A DNA stretch of 64,000 nt. Source: Luidia sarsii (Eukaryota > Echinodermata > Asteroidea > Paxillosida > Luidiidae). Both the position numbers and the translations under genes were made by a program. The notes below the pieces were generated by a model that ran no database searches, had not been told where the DNA came from, and saw only the letters and a program-made list of their open reading frames with translations. The stretch lies in NCBI GenBank assembly GCA_949987565.1, contig OX465102.1, positions 24,404,760 to 24,468,759 of the forward strand, given 5' to 3'. Numbering within the stretch: the first letter of the stretch is position 1; every line of letters begins with the position of its first letter. Positions 1 through 13,740 of the stretch are shown piece after piece.

Positions 1-3000
1 GTACTTGCAACGTGGTATGGTCGTAGGCGATGATTGCTTTGGATCGCCAATATTTAATTGAAATATTCGCAAATAGGCGCTATTGAAAAAAGGACGTAAA
101 ATCTAAAACCTACGACACCCTGTATTCCTAGACGATCTCTCGGTCAAGTACTGACAGAGCCCTACGTTGTTTGACAGCGGTGATCGGACGAGAACCGGTA
201 CTTGCAACGTGGTATGGTCGTAGGCGATAATTGCTTTAAATCGCCAATATTTAATTGAAATTTTCGCAAATAGACGCTATTGAAAAATGAAAGAAAAAAT
301 GAAAACCTACGACACCCTGTTTTCCTAGACGATCTCTCGGTCAAGTACTGACAGAGCCCTACGTTGTTTGACTGCGGTGATCGGACGAGAACCGGTACTT
401 GCAACGTGGTATGGTCGTAGGCGATGATTGCTTTGGATGGCCAATATTTAATTGAAATATTCGCAAATAGACGCTATTGAAAAATGAAAGAAAAAATGAA
501 AACCTACGACACCCTGTTTTCCTAGACGATCTCTCGGTCAAGTACTGACAGAGCCCTACGTTGTTTGACTGCGGTGATCGGACGAGAACCGGTACTTGTA
601 ACGTGGTATAGTCGTAGGCGATGATTGCTTTGGATCGCCAATATTTTATTGAAATATTCGCAAATAGGCGCTATTGAAAAAAGGACGTAAAATCTATAAC
701 CTACGACACCCTGTATTCCTAGACGATCTTTCGGTCAAGTACTGACAGAGCCCTACGTTGTTTGACTGCGGTGATCGGACGAGAACCGGTACTTGCAACG
801 TGGTATGGTCGTAGGCGATGATTGCTTTGGATCGCCAATATTTAATTGAAATATTCGCAAATAGGCGCTATTGAAAAAAGGACGTAAAATCTAAAACCTA
901 CGACACCCTGTATTCCTAGACGATCTCTCGGTCAAGTACTGACAGAGCCCTACGTTGTTTGACTGCGGTAAAACGGACGAGAACCGGTACTTGCAACGTG
1001 GTATGGTCGTAGGCGATGATTGCTTTAGATGGCCAATATTTAATTGAAATATTCGCAAATAGGCGCTATTGAAAAAAGGACGTAATATCTAAAAACTTCG
1101 ACACCCTGTATTCCTAGACGATCTCTCGGTCAAGTACTGACAGAGCCCTACGTTGTTTGACTGCGGTGATCGGACGAGAACCGGTACTTGCAACGTGGTA
1201 TGGTCGTAGGCGATGATTGCTTTAGGTCGCCAATATTTAATTGAAATATTCGCAAATAGGCGCTATTGAAAAAAGGACGTAAAATCTAAAACCTACGACA
1301 CCCTGTATTCCTAGACGATCTCTCGGTCAAGTACTGACAGAGCCCTACGTTGTTTGACTGCGGTGATCGGACGAGAACCGGTACTTGCAACGTGGTATGG
1401 TCGTAGGCGATGATTGCTTTAGATGGCCAATATTTAATTGAAATATTCGCAAATAGGCGCTATTGAAAAAAGGACGTAAAATCTAAAACCTACGACACCC
1501 TGTATTCCTAGACGATCTCTAGGTCAAGTACTGACAGAGCCCTACGTTGTTTGACTGCGGTGATCGGACGAGAACCGGTACTTGCAACGTGGTATGGTCG
1601 TAGGCGATAATTGCTTTAAATCGCCAATATTTAATTGAAATTTTCGCAAATAGACGCTATTGAAAAATGAAAGAAAAAATGAAAACCTACGACACCCTGT
1701 ATTCCTAGACGATCTCTCGGTCAAGTACTGACAGAGCCCTACGTTGTTTGACTGCGGTGATCGGACGAGAACCGGTACTTGCAACGTGGTATGGTCGTAG
1801 GCGATGATTGCTTTGGATCACCAATATTTAATTGAAATATTCGCAAATAGGCGCTATTGAAAAAAGGACGTAAAATCTATAACCTACGACACCCTGTATT
1901 CCTAGACAATCTCTCGGTCAAGTACTGACAGAGCCCTACGTTGTTTGACTGCGGTGATCGGACGAGAACCGGTACTTGCAACGTGGTATGGTCGTAGGCG
2001 ATGATTGCTTTGGATCGCCAATATTTAATTGAAATATTCGCAAATAGGCGCTATTAAAAAAAGGACGTAAAATCTAAAACCTACGACACCCTCTATTCCT
2101 AGACGATCCCTCGGTCAAGTACTGACAGAGCCCTACGTTGTTTGACAGCGGTGATCGGAAGAGAACCGGTACTTGCAACGTGGTATGGTCGTAGGCGATG
2201 ATTGCTTTGGATCGCCAATATTTAATTGAAATATTCGCAAATAGGCGCTATTGAAAAAAGGACGTAAAATCTAAAACCTACGACACCCTGTATTCCTAGA
2301 CGATCTCTCGGTCAAGTACTGACAGAGCCCTACGTTGTTTGACGGCGGTGATCGGACGAGAACCGGTACTTGCAACGTGGTATGGTCGTAGGCGATGATT
2401 GCTTTGGATCGCCAATATTTAATTGAAATATTCGCAAATAGGCGCTATTGAAAAAAGGACGTAAAATCTAAAACCTACGACACCCTGTATTCCTAGACGA
2501 TCTCTCGGTCAAGTACTGACAGAGCCCTACGTTGTTTGACTGCGGTGATCGGACGAGAACCGGTACTTGCAACGTGGTATGGTCGTAGGCGATGATTGCT
2601 TTTGATCGCCAATATTTAATTGAAATATTCGCAAATAGGCGCTATTGAAAAAAGGACGTAAAATCTAAAACCTACGACACCCTGTATTGCTAGACGATCT
2701 CTCGGTCAAGTACTGACAGAGCCCTATGTTGTTTGACTGCGGTGATCGGACGAGAAATCTAAACCCTACGACACCCTGTATTCCTAGACGATCTCTCGGT
2801 CAAGTACTGACAGAGCCCTACGTTGTTTGACTGCGGTGATCGGACGAGAACCGGTACTTGCAACGTGGTATGGTCGTAGGCGATGATTGCTTTAGATGGC
2901 CAATATTTAATTGAAATATTCGCAAATAGGCGCTATTGAAAAAAGGACGTAAAATCTAAAACCTACGACACCCTGTATTTCTAGACGATCTCTCGGTCTA

Positions 3001-6000
3001 GTACTGACAGAGCCCTACGTTGTTTGACTGCGGTGATCGGACGAGAACCGGTACTTGCAACGTGGTATGGTCGTAGGCGATGATTGCTTTAGATGGCCAA
3101 TATTTAATTGAAATATTCGCAAATAGGCGCTGTTGAAAAAAGGACGTAAAATCTAAAACCTACGACACCCTGTATTCCTAGACGATCTCTCGGTCAAGTA
3201 CTGACAGAGCCCTACGTTGTTTGACTGCGGTGATCGGACGAGAACCGGTACTTGCAATGTGGTATGGTCGTAGGCGATGATTGCTTTGGATCGCCAATAT
3301 TTAATTGAAATATTCGCAAATAGGCGCTATTGAAAAAAGGACGCAAAAATTAAAACCTACGACACCCTGTATTCCTAGACGATCTCTCGGTCAAGTACTG
3401 ACAGAGCCCTACGTTGTTTGACTGCGGTGATCGGACGAGAACCGGTACTTGCAACGTGGTATGGTCGTAGGCGATGATTGCTTTAGGTCGCCAATATTTA
3501 ATTGAAATATTCGCAAATAGCCGCTATTGAAAAAAGGACGTAAAATCTAAAACCTACGACACCCTGTATTCCTAGACGATCTCTCGGTCAAGTACTGACA
3601 GAGCCCTACGTTGTTTGACTGCGGTGATCGGACGAGAACCGGTACTTGCAACGTGGTATGGTCGTAGGCGATGATTGCTTTAGATGGCCAATATTTAATT
3701 GAAATATTCGCAAATAGGCGATATTGAAAAAAGGACGTAAAATCTAAAACCTACGACACCCTGTATTCCTAGACGATCTCTCGGTCAAGTACTGACAGAG
3801 CCCTACGTTGTTTGACTGCGGTGATCAGACGAGAACCGGTACTTGCAACGTGGTATGGTCGTAGGCGATAATTGCTTTAAATCGCCAATATTTAATTGAA
3901 ATTTTCGCAAATAGACGCTATTGAAAAATGAAAGAAAAAATGAAAACCTACGACACCCTGTTTTCCTAGACGATCTCTCGGTCAAGTACTGACAGAGCCC
4001 TACGTTGTTTGACTGCGGTGATCGGACGAGAACCGGTACTTGCAACGTGGTATGGTCGTAGGCGATGATTGCTTTGGATCGCCAATATTTAATTGAAATA
4101 TTCGCAAATAGGCGCTATTGAAAAAAGGACGTAAAATCTATAACCTACGACACCCTGTATACCTAGACGATCTCTCGGTCAAGTACTGACAGAGCCCTAC
4201 GTTGTTTGACTGCGGTGATCGGACGAGAACCGGTACTTGCAACGTGGTATGGTCGTAGGCGATGATTGCTTTGGATCGCCAATATTTAATTGAAATATTC
4301 GCAAATAGGCGCTATTGAAAAAAGGACGTAAAATCTAAAACCTACGACACCCTGTATTCCTAGACGATCTCTCGGTCAAGTACTGACAGAGCCCTACGTT
4401 GTTTGACAGCGGTGATCGGACGAGAACCGGTACTTGCAACGTGGTATGGTCGTAGGCGATAATTGCTTTAAATCGCCAATATTTAATTGAAATTTTCGCA
4501 AATAGACGCTATTGAAAAATGAAAGAAAAAATGAAAACCTACGACACCCTGTTTTCCTAGACGATCTCTCGGTCAAGTACTGACAGAGCCCTACGTTGTT
4601 TGACTGCGGTGATCGGACGAGAACCGGTACTTGCAACGTGGTATGGTCGTAGGCGATGATTGCTTTGGATCGCCAATATTTTATTGAAATATTCGCAAAT
4701 AGGCGCTATTGAAAAAAGGACGTAAAATCTATAACCTACGACACCCTGTATTCCTAGACGATCTCTCGGTCAAGTACTGACAGAGCCCTACGTTGTTTGA
4801 CTGCGGTGATCGGACGAGAACCGGTACTTGCAACGTGGTATGGTCGTAGGCGATGATTGCTTTGGATCGCCAATATTTAATTGAAATATTCGCAAATAGG
4901 CGCTATTGAAAAAAGGACGTAAAATCTAAAACCTACGACACCCTGTATTCCTAGACGATCTCTCGGTCAAGTACTGACAGAGCCCTACGTTGTTTGACTG
5001 CGGTGATCGGACGAGAACCGGTACTTGCAACGTGGTATGGTCGTGGGCGATGATTGCTTTAGATGGCCAATATTTAATTGAAATATTCGCAAATAGGCGC
5101 TATTGAAAAAAGGACGTAAAATCTAAAACCTACGACACCCTGTATTCCTAGACGATCTCTCGGTCAAGTACTGACAGAGCCCTACGTTGTTTGACTGCGG
5201 TGATCGGACGAGAACCGGTACTTGCAACGTGGTATGGTCGTAGGCGATGATTGCTTTAGGTCGCCAATATTTAATTGAAATATTCGCAAATAGGCGCTAT
5301 TGAAAAAAGGACGTAAAATCTAAAACCTACGACACCCTGTATTCCTAGACGATCTCTCGGTCAAGTACTGACAGAGCCCTACGTTGTTTGACTGCGGTGA
5401 TCGGACGAGAACCGGTACTTGCAACGTGGTATGGTCGTAGGCGATGATTGCTTTAGATGGCCAATATTTAATTGAAATATTCGCAAATAGGCGCTATTGA
5501 AAAAAGGACGTAAAATCTAAAACCTACGACACCCTGTATTCCTAGACGATCTCTAGGTCAAGTACTGACAGAGCCCTACGTTGTTTGACTGCGGTGATCA
5601 GACGAGAACCGGTACTTGCAACGTGGTATGGTCGTAGGCGATAATTGCTTTAAATCGCCAATATTTAATTGAAATTTTCGCAAATAGACGCTATTGAAAA
5701 ATGAAAGAAAAAATGAAAACCTACGACACCCTGTATTCCTAGACGATCTCTCGGTCAAGTACTGACAGAGCCCTACGTTGTTTGACTGCGGTGATCGGAC
5801 GAGAACCGGTACTTGCAACGTGGTATGGTCGTAGGCGATGATTGCTTTGGATCACCAATATTTAATTGAAATATTCGCAAATAGGCGCTATTGAAAAAAG
5901 AACGTAAAATCTATAACCTACGACACCCTGTATTCCTAGACGATCTCTCGGTCAAGTACTGACAGAGCCCTACGTTGTTTGACTGCGGTGATCGGACGAG

Positions 6001-7200
6001 AACCGGTACTTGCAACGTGGTATGGTCGTAGGCGATGATTGCTTTGGATCGCCAATATTTAATTGAAATATTCGCAAATAGGCGCTATTAAAAAAAGGAC
6101 GTAAAATCTAAAACCTACGACACCCTCTATTCCTAGACGATCTCTCGGTCAAGTACTGACAGAGCCCTACGTTGTTTGACAGCGGTGATCGGACGAGAAC
6201 CGGTACTTGCAACGTGGTATGGTCGTAGGCGATGATTGCTTTGGATCGCCAATATTTAATTGAAATATTCGCAAATAGGCGCTATTGAAAAAAGGACGTA
6301 AAATCTAAAACCTACGACACCCTGTATTCCTAGACGATCTCTCGGTCAAGTACTGACAGAGCCCTACGTTGTTTGACTGCGGTGATCGGACGAGAACCGG
6401 TACTTGCAACGTGGTATGGTCGTAGGCGATGATTGCTTTGGATCGCCAATATTTAATTGAAATATTCGCAAATAGGCGCTATTGAAAAAAGGACGTAAAA
6501 TCTAAAACCTACGACACCCTGTATTCCTAGACGATCTCTCGGTCAAGTACTGACAGAGCCCTACGTTGTTTGACTGCGGTGATCGGACGAGAACCGGTAC
6601 TTGCAACGTGGTATGGTCGTAGGCGATGATTGCTTTTGATCGCCAATATTTAATTGAAATATTCGCAAATAGGCGCTATTGAAAAAAGGACGTAAAATCT
6701 AAAACCTACGACACCCTGTATTGCTAGACGATCTCTCGGTCAAGTACTGACAGAGCCCTATGTTGTTTGACTGCGGTGATCGGACGAGAAATCTAAACCC
6801 TACGACACCCTGTATTCCTAGACGATCTCTCGGTCAAGTACTGACAGAGCCCTACGTTGTTTGACTGCGGTGATCGGACGAGAACCGGTACTTGCAACGT
6901 GGTATGGTCGTAGGCGATGATTGCTTTAGATGGCCAATATTTAATTGAAATATTCGCAAATAGGCGCTATTGAAAAAAGGACGTAAAATCTAAAACCTAC
7001 GACACCCTGTATTCCTAGACGATCTCTCGGTCAAGTACTGACAGAGCCCTACGTTGTTTGACTGCGGTGATCGGACGAGAACCGGTACTTGCAACGTGGT
7101 ATGGTCGTAGGCGATGATTGCTTTAGATGGCCAATATTTAATTGAAATATTCGCAAATAGGCGCTGTTGAAAAAAGGACGTAAAATCTAAAACCTACGAC
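1..7200. repeat. Higher-order block of about 4.03 kb, two copies
   Basis: Private variants recur 4,034 bp apart (for example 1542 and 5576, and the truncated monomer junction at about 2757 and 6790). 4,034 equals 20 full monomers plus one 94-bp truncated monomer. The first copy carries one additional monomer near its start (162-541 against 4394-4636). This is higher-order repetition, in which a multi-monomer block rather than a single monomer was duplicated. Confidence 0.8.
2664..2757. repeat. Truncated 94-bp monomer junction (marker of higher-order copies)
   Basis: At about 2757 the monomer jumps from position 194 (cgagaa) to position 101 of the next unit (atctaaaccc), deleting 103 bp and leaving a 94-bp unit. 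The same junction with the same extra substitution (aaaccct) and the same upstream ccctatgttg variant is found at about 6790, 27402, 32027 and 42304. All five therefore descend from one deletion event. Boundaries given are approximate. Confidence 0.85.
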
Positions 7201-9399
7201 ACCCTGTATTCCTAGACGATCTCTCGGTCAAGTACTGACAGAGCCCTACGTTGTTTGACTGCGGTGATCGGACGAGAACCGGTACTTGCAATGTGGTATG
7301 GTCGTAGGCGATGATTGCTTTGGATCGCCAATATTTAATTGAAATATTCGCAAATAGGCGCTATTGAAAAAAGGACGCAAAAATTAAAACCTACGACACC
7401 CTGTATTCCTAGACGATCTCTCGGTCAAGTACTGACAGAGCCCTACGTTGTTTGACTGCGGTGATCGGACGAGAACCGGTACTTGCAACGTGGTATGCTC
7501 GTAGGCGATGATTGCCTTGGATCGCCAATATTTAATTGAAATATTCGCAAATAGGCGCTATTGAAAAATGAAAGAAAAAATGAAAACCTACGACACCCTG
7601 TATTCCTAGACGATCTCTCGGTCAAGTACTGACAGAGCCCTACGTTGTTTGACTGCGGTGATCGGACGAGAACCGGTACTTGCAACGTGGTATGGTCATA
7701 GGCGATGATTGCTTTAGATGGCCAATATTTAATTGAAATATTCGCAAATAGGCGCTATTGAAAAAAGGACGTAAAATCTAAAACCTACGACACCTTGTAT
7801 TCCTAGACGATCTCTCGGTCAAGTACTGACAGAGCCCTAAGTTGTTTGACAGCGGTGATCGGACGAGAACCGGTACTTGCAACGTGGTATGGTCGTAGGC
7901 GATGATTGCTTTGGATCGCCAAAATTTAATCGAAATATTCGCAAATAGGCGCTATTGAAAAAAGGACGCAAAAATTAAAACCTACGACACCCTGTATTCC
8001 TAGACGATCTCTCGGTCAAGTACTGACAGAGCCCTACGTTGTTTGACTGCAGTGATCGGACGAGAACCGGTACTTGCAACGTGGTATGGTCGTAGGCGAT
8101 GATTGCTTTAGATCGCCAATATTTATTTGAAATATTCGCAAATAGGCGCTATTGAAAAAATGACGTAAAATCTAAAACCTACGACACCCTGTATTCCTAG
8201 ACGATCTCTCGGTCAAGTACTGACAGAGCCCTATGTTGTTTGACTGCGGTGATCGGACGAGAACCGGTACTTGCAACGTGGTATGGTCGTAGTCGATGAT
8301 TGCTTTAGATCGCCAACATTTAATTAAAAAATATTCGCAAAAAGGCTCTATTGAAAAATGAAAGAAAAAATGAAAACCTACGACACCCTGTATTCCTAAA
8401 CGATCTCTCGGTCAAGTACTGACAGAGCCCTACGTTGTTTGACTGCGGTGATCGGACGAGAACCGGTACTTGCAACGTGGTATGCTCGTAGGCGATGATT
8501 GCCTTGGATCGCCAATATTTAATTGAAATATTCGCAAATAGGCGCTATTGAAAAATGAAAGAAAAAATGAAAACCTACGACACCCTGTATTCCTAGACGA
8601 TCTCTCGGTCAAGTACTGACAGAGCCCTACGTTGTTTGACTGCGGTGATCGGACGAGAACCGGTACTTGCAACGTGGTATGGTCGTAGGCGATGATTGCT
8701 TTAGATGGCCAATATTTAATTGAAATATTCGCAAATAGGCGCTATTGAAAAAAGGACGTAAAATCTAAAACCTACGACACCCTGTATTCCTAGACGATCT
8801 CTCGGTCAAGTACTGACAGAGCCCTAAGTTGTTTGACAGCGGTGATCGGACGAGAACCGGTACTTGCAACGTGGTATGGTCGTAGGCGATGATTGCTTTG
8901 GATCGCCAAAATTTAATCGAAATATTCGCAAATAGGCGCTATTGAAAAAAGGACGCAAAAATTAAAACCTACGACACCCTGTATTCCTAGACGATCTCTC
9001 GGTCAAGTACTGACAGAGCCCTACGTTGTTTGACTGCAGTGATCGGACGAGAACCGGTACTTGCAACGTGGTATGGTCGTAGTCGATGATTGCTTTAGAT
9101 CGCCAACATTTAATTAAAAGATATTCGCAAAAAGGCTCTATTGAAAAATGAAAGAAAAAATGAAAACCTACGACACCCTGTATTCCTAAACGATCTCTCA
9201 GTCAAGTACTGACAGAGCCCTACGTTGTTTGACTGCGGTGATCGGACGAGAACCGGTACTTGCAACGTGGTATGGTCGTAGGCGATGATTGCTTTAGATC
9301 GCCAATATTTATTTGAAATATTCGCAAATAGGCGCTATTGAAAAAATGACGTAAAATCTAAAACCTACGACACCCTGTATTCCTAGACGATCTCTCGGT

Positions 9400-12300
9400 C
9401 AAGTACTGACAGAGCCCTATGTTGTTTGACTGCGGTGATCGGACGAGAACCGGTACTTGCAACGTGGTATGGTCGTAGTCGATGATTGCTTTAGATCGCC
9501 AACATTTAATTAAAAAATATTCGCAAAAAGGCTCTATTGAAAAATGAAAGAAAAAATGAAAACCTACGACACCCTGTATTCCTAAACGATCTCTCGGTCA
9601 AGTACTGACAGAGCCCTACGTTGTTTGACTGCGGTGATCGGACGAGAACCGGTACTTGCAACGTGGTATGGTCGTAGGCGATGATTGCTTTAGATGGCCA
9701 ATATTTAATTGAAATATTCGCAAATAGGCGCTGTTGAAAAAAGGACGTAAAATCTAAAACCTACGACACCCTGTATTCCTAGACGATCTCTCGGTCAAGT
9801 ACTGACAGAGCCCTACGTTGTTTGACTGCGGTGATCGGACGAGAACCGGTACTTGCAACGTGGTATGGTCGTAGGCGATGATTGCTTTAAATGGCCAAAA
9901 TTTAATTGAAATATTCGCAAATAGGCGCTATTGAAAAAAGGACGTAAAATCTAAAACCTACGACACCCTGTATTCCTAGACGATCTCTCGGTCAAGTACT
10001 GACAGAGCCCTACGTTGCTTGACTGCGGCGATCGGACGAGAACCGGTACTTGCAACGTGGTATGGTCGTAGGCGATGATTGCTTTAGGTCGCCAATATTT
10101 AATTGAAATATTCGCAAATAGGCGCTATTGAAAAAAGGACGTAAAATCTAAAACCTACGACACCCTGTATTCCTAGACGATCTCTCGGTCAAGTACTGAC
10201 AGAGCCCTACGTTGTTTGACTGCGGTGATCGGACGAGAACCGGTACTTGCAATGTGGTATGGTCGTAGGCGATGATTGCCTTGGATCGCCAATATTTAAT
10301 TGAAATATTCGCAAATAGGCGCTATTGAAAAAAGGACGTAAAATCTAAAACCTACGACACCCTGTATTCCTAGACGATCTCTCGGTCAAGTACTGACAGA
10401 GCCCTACGTTGTTTGACTGCGGTGATCGGACGAGAAACGGTACTTGCAACGTGGTATGGTCGTAGGCGATGATTGCTTTAGATCGCCAATATTTATTTGA
10501 AATATTCGCAAATAGGCGCTATTGAAAAAATGACGTAAAATCTAAAACCTACGACACCCTGTATTCCTAGACGATCTCTCGGTCAAGTACTGACAGAGCC
10601 CTACGTTGTTTGACTGCGTTGATCGGACGAGAACCGGTACTTGCAACGTGGTATGGTCGTAGTCGATGATTGCTTTAGATCGCCAACATTTAATTAAAAA
10701 ATATTCGCAAAAAGGCTCTATTGAAAAATGAAAGAAAAAATGAAAACCTACGACACCCTGTATTCCTAAACAATCTCTCGGTCAAGTACTGACTGAGCCC
10801 TGCGTTGTTTGACTGCGGTGATCGGACGAGAACCGGTACTTGCAACGTGGTATGGTCGTAGGCGATGATTGCTTTAGATGGCCAATATTTAATTGAAATA
10901 TTCGCAAATAGGCGCTGTTGAAAAAAGGACGTAAAATCTAAAACCTACGACACCCTGTATTCCTAGACGATCTCTCGGTCAAGTACTGACAGAGCCCTAC
11001 GTTGTTTGACTGCGGTGATCGGACGAGAACCGGTACTTGCAACGTGGTATGGTCGTAGGCGATGATTGCTTTAGGTCGCCAATATTTAATTGAAATATTC
11101 GCAAATAGGCGCTATTGAAAAAAGGACGTAAAATCTAAAACCTACGACACCCTGTATTCCTAGACGATCTCTCGGTCAAGTACTGACAGAGCCCTACGTT
11201 GTTTGACTGCGGTGATCGGACGAGAACCGGTACTTGCAATGTGGTATGGTCGTAGGCGATGATTGCCTTGGATTGCCAATATTTAATTGAAATATTCGCA
11301 AATAGGCGCTATTGAAAAATGAAAGAAAAAATGAAAACCTACGACACCCTGTATTCCTAGACGATCTCTCGGTCAAGTACTGACAGAGCCTTACGTTGTT
11401 TGACTGCGGTGATCAGACAAGAACCGGTACTTGCAACGTGGTATGGTCGTAGGAGATGATTGCTTTGGATCGCCAATATTTAATTGAAATATTCGCAAAT
11501 AGGCGCTATTAAAAAATGCAAGAAAAAATGAAAACCTACGACACCCTGTATTCCTAGACGATCTCTCGGTCAAGTACTGACAGAGCCCTACGTTGTTTGA
11601 CTGCGGTGATCAGACGAGAACCGGTACTTGCAACGTGGTATGGTCGTAGGCGATGATTGCTTTGGATCGCCAATATTTTATTGAAATATTCGCAAATAGG
11701 CGCTATTGAAAAAAGGACGTAAAATCTATAACCTACGACACCCTGTATTCCTAGACGATCTCTCGGTCAAGTACTGACAGAGCCCTACGTTGTTTGACTG
11801 CGGTGATCGGGAGAGAACCGGTACTTGCAACGTGGTATGGTCGTAGGCGATGATTGCTTTAGATGGCCAATATTTAATTGAAATATTCGCAAATAGCCGC
11901 TATTGAAAAAAGGACGTAAAATCTAAAACCTTCGACACCCTGTATTCCTAGACGATCTCTCGGTCAAGTACTGACAGAGCCCTACGTTGTTTGACAGCGG
12001 TGATCGGACGAGAACCGGTACTTGCAACGTGGTATGGTCGTAGGCGATGATTGCTTTGGATCGCCAAAATTTTATCGAAATATTCGCAAATAGGCGCTAT
12101 TGAAAAAAGGACGCAAAAATTAAAACCTACGACACCCTGTATTCCTAGACGATCTCTCGGTCAAGTACTGACAGAGCCCTACGTTGTTTGACTGCGGTGA
12201 TCGGACGAGAACCGGTACTTGCAACGTGGTATGGTCGTAGTCGATGATTGCTTTAGATCGCCAACATTTAATTAAAAAATATTCGCAAAAAGGCGCTATT

Positions 12301-13740
12301 GAAAAATGAAAGAAAAAATGAAAACCTACGACACCCTGTATTCCTAAACGATCTCTCGGTCAAATACTGACAGAGCCCTACGTTGTTTGACTGCGGTGAT
12401 CGGACGAGAACCGGTACTTGCAACGTGGTATGGTCGTAGGCGATGATTGCTTTGGATCGCCAATATTTAATTGAAATATTCGCAAATAGGCGCTATTGAA
12501 AAAAAGACTTAAAATCTAAAACCTACGACACCCTGTATTCCTAGACGATCTCTCGGTCAAGTACTGACAGAGCCCTACGTTGTTTGACTGCGGTGATCGG
12601 TCGAGAACCGGTACTTGCAACGTGGTATGGTCGTAGGCGATGATTGCTTTAGATGGCCAATATTTAATTGAAATATTCGCAAATAGGCGCTGTTGAAAAA
12701 AGGACGTAAAATCTAAAACCTACGACACCCTGTATTCCTAGACGATCTCTCGGTCAAGTACTGACAGAGCCCTACGTTGTTTGACTGCGGTGATCGGACG
12801 AGAACCGGTACTTGCAATGTGGTATGGTCGTAGGCGATGATTGCTTTTGATCGCCAATATTTAATTGAAATATTCGCAAATAGGCGCTATTGAAAAAAGG
12901 ACGCAAAAATTAAAACCTACGACACCCTGTATTCCTAGACGATCTCTCGGTCACGTACTGACAGAGCCCTACGTTGTTTGACTGCGGTGATCGGACGAGA
13001 ACCGGTACTTGCAACGTGGTATGGTCGTAGGCGATGATTGCTTTGGATCGCCAATATTTTTATTGAAATATTCGCAAATAGGCGCTATTGAAAAAAGGAC
13101 GTAAAATCTAAAACCTACGACACCCTGTATTCCTAGACGATCTCTCAGTCAAGTACTGACAGAGCACTACGTTGTTTGACTGCGGTGATCGGACGAGAAC
13201 CGGTACTTGCAACGTGGTATGGTCGTAGGCGATGATTGCTTAAGATGGCCAATATTTAATTGAAATATTCGCAAATAGGCGCTATTGAAAAAAGGACGTC
13301 AAATCTAAAACCTACGACACCCTGTATTCCTAGACGATCTCTCGGTCAAGTACTGACAGAGCCCTACGTTGTTTGACTGCGGTGATCGGACGAGAACCGG
13401 TACTTGCAACGTGGTATGGTCGTAGGCGATGATTGCTTTAGGTCGCCAATAATTAATTGAAATATTCGCAAATAGGCGCTATTGAAAAAAGGACGTAAAA
13501 TCTAAAACCTACGACACCCTGTATTCCTAGACGATCTCTCGGTCAAGTACTGACAAAGCCCTACGTTGTTTGACTGCGGTGATCGGACGAGAACCGGTAC
13601 TTGCAACGTGGTATGGTCGTAGGCGATGATTGCTTTAGATGGCCAATATTTAATTGAAATATTCGCAAATAGGCGATATTGAAAAAAGGACGTAAAATCT
13701 AAAACCTACGACACCCTGTATTCCTAGACGATCTCTCGGT
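9400..13740. repeat. 22-monomer higher-order block, copy 1 of 3
   Basis: A 4,341-bp block identified by private variants: gcttgactgcggcgatc near 10015, a G-to-T change in tgcgttgatc near 10617, cggtcacgtactg near 12951, and tgcttaagatgg near 13238. All recur at +4,341 and +10,854. The left boundary lies between 9340 and 9417, where the downstream copy stops matching. A 2.2-kb block (about 7200-9400) precedes it and is repeated ahead of the third copy. Confidence 0.8.
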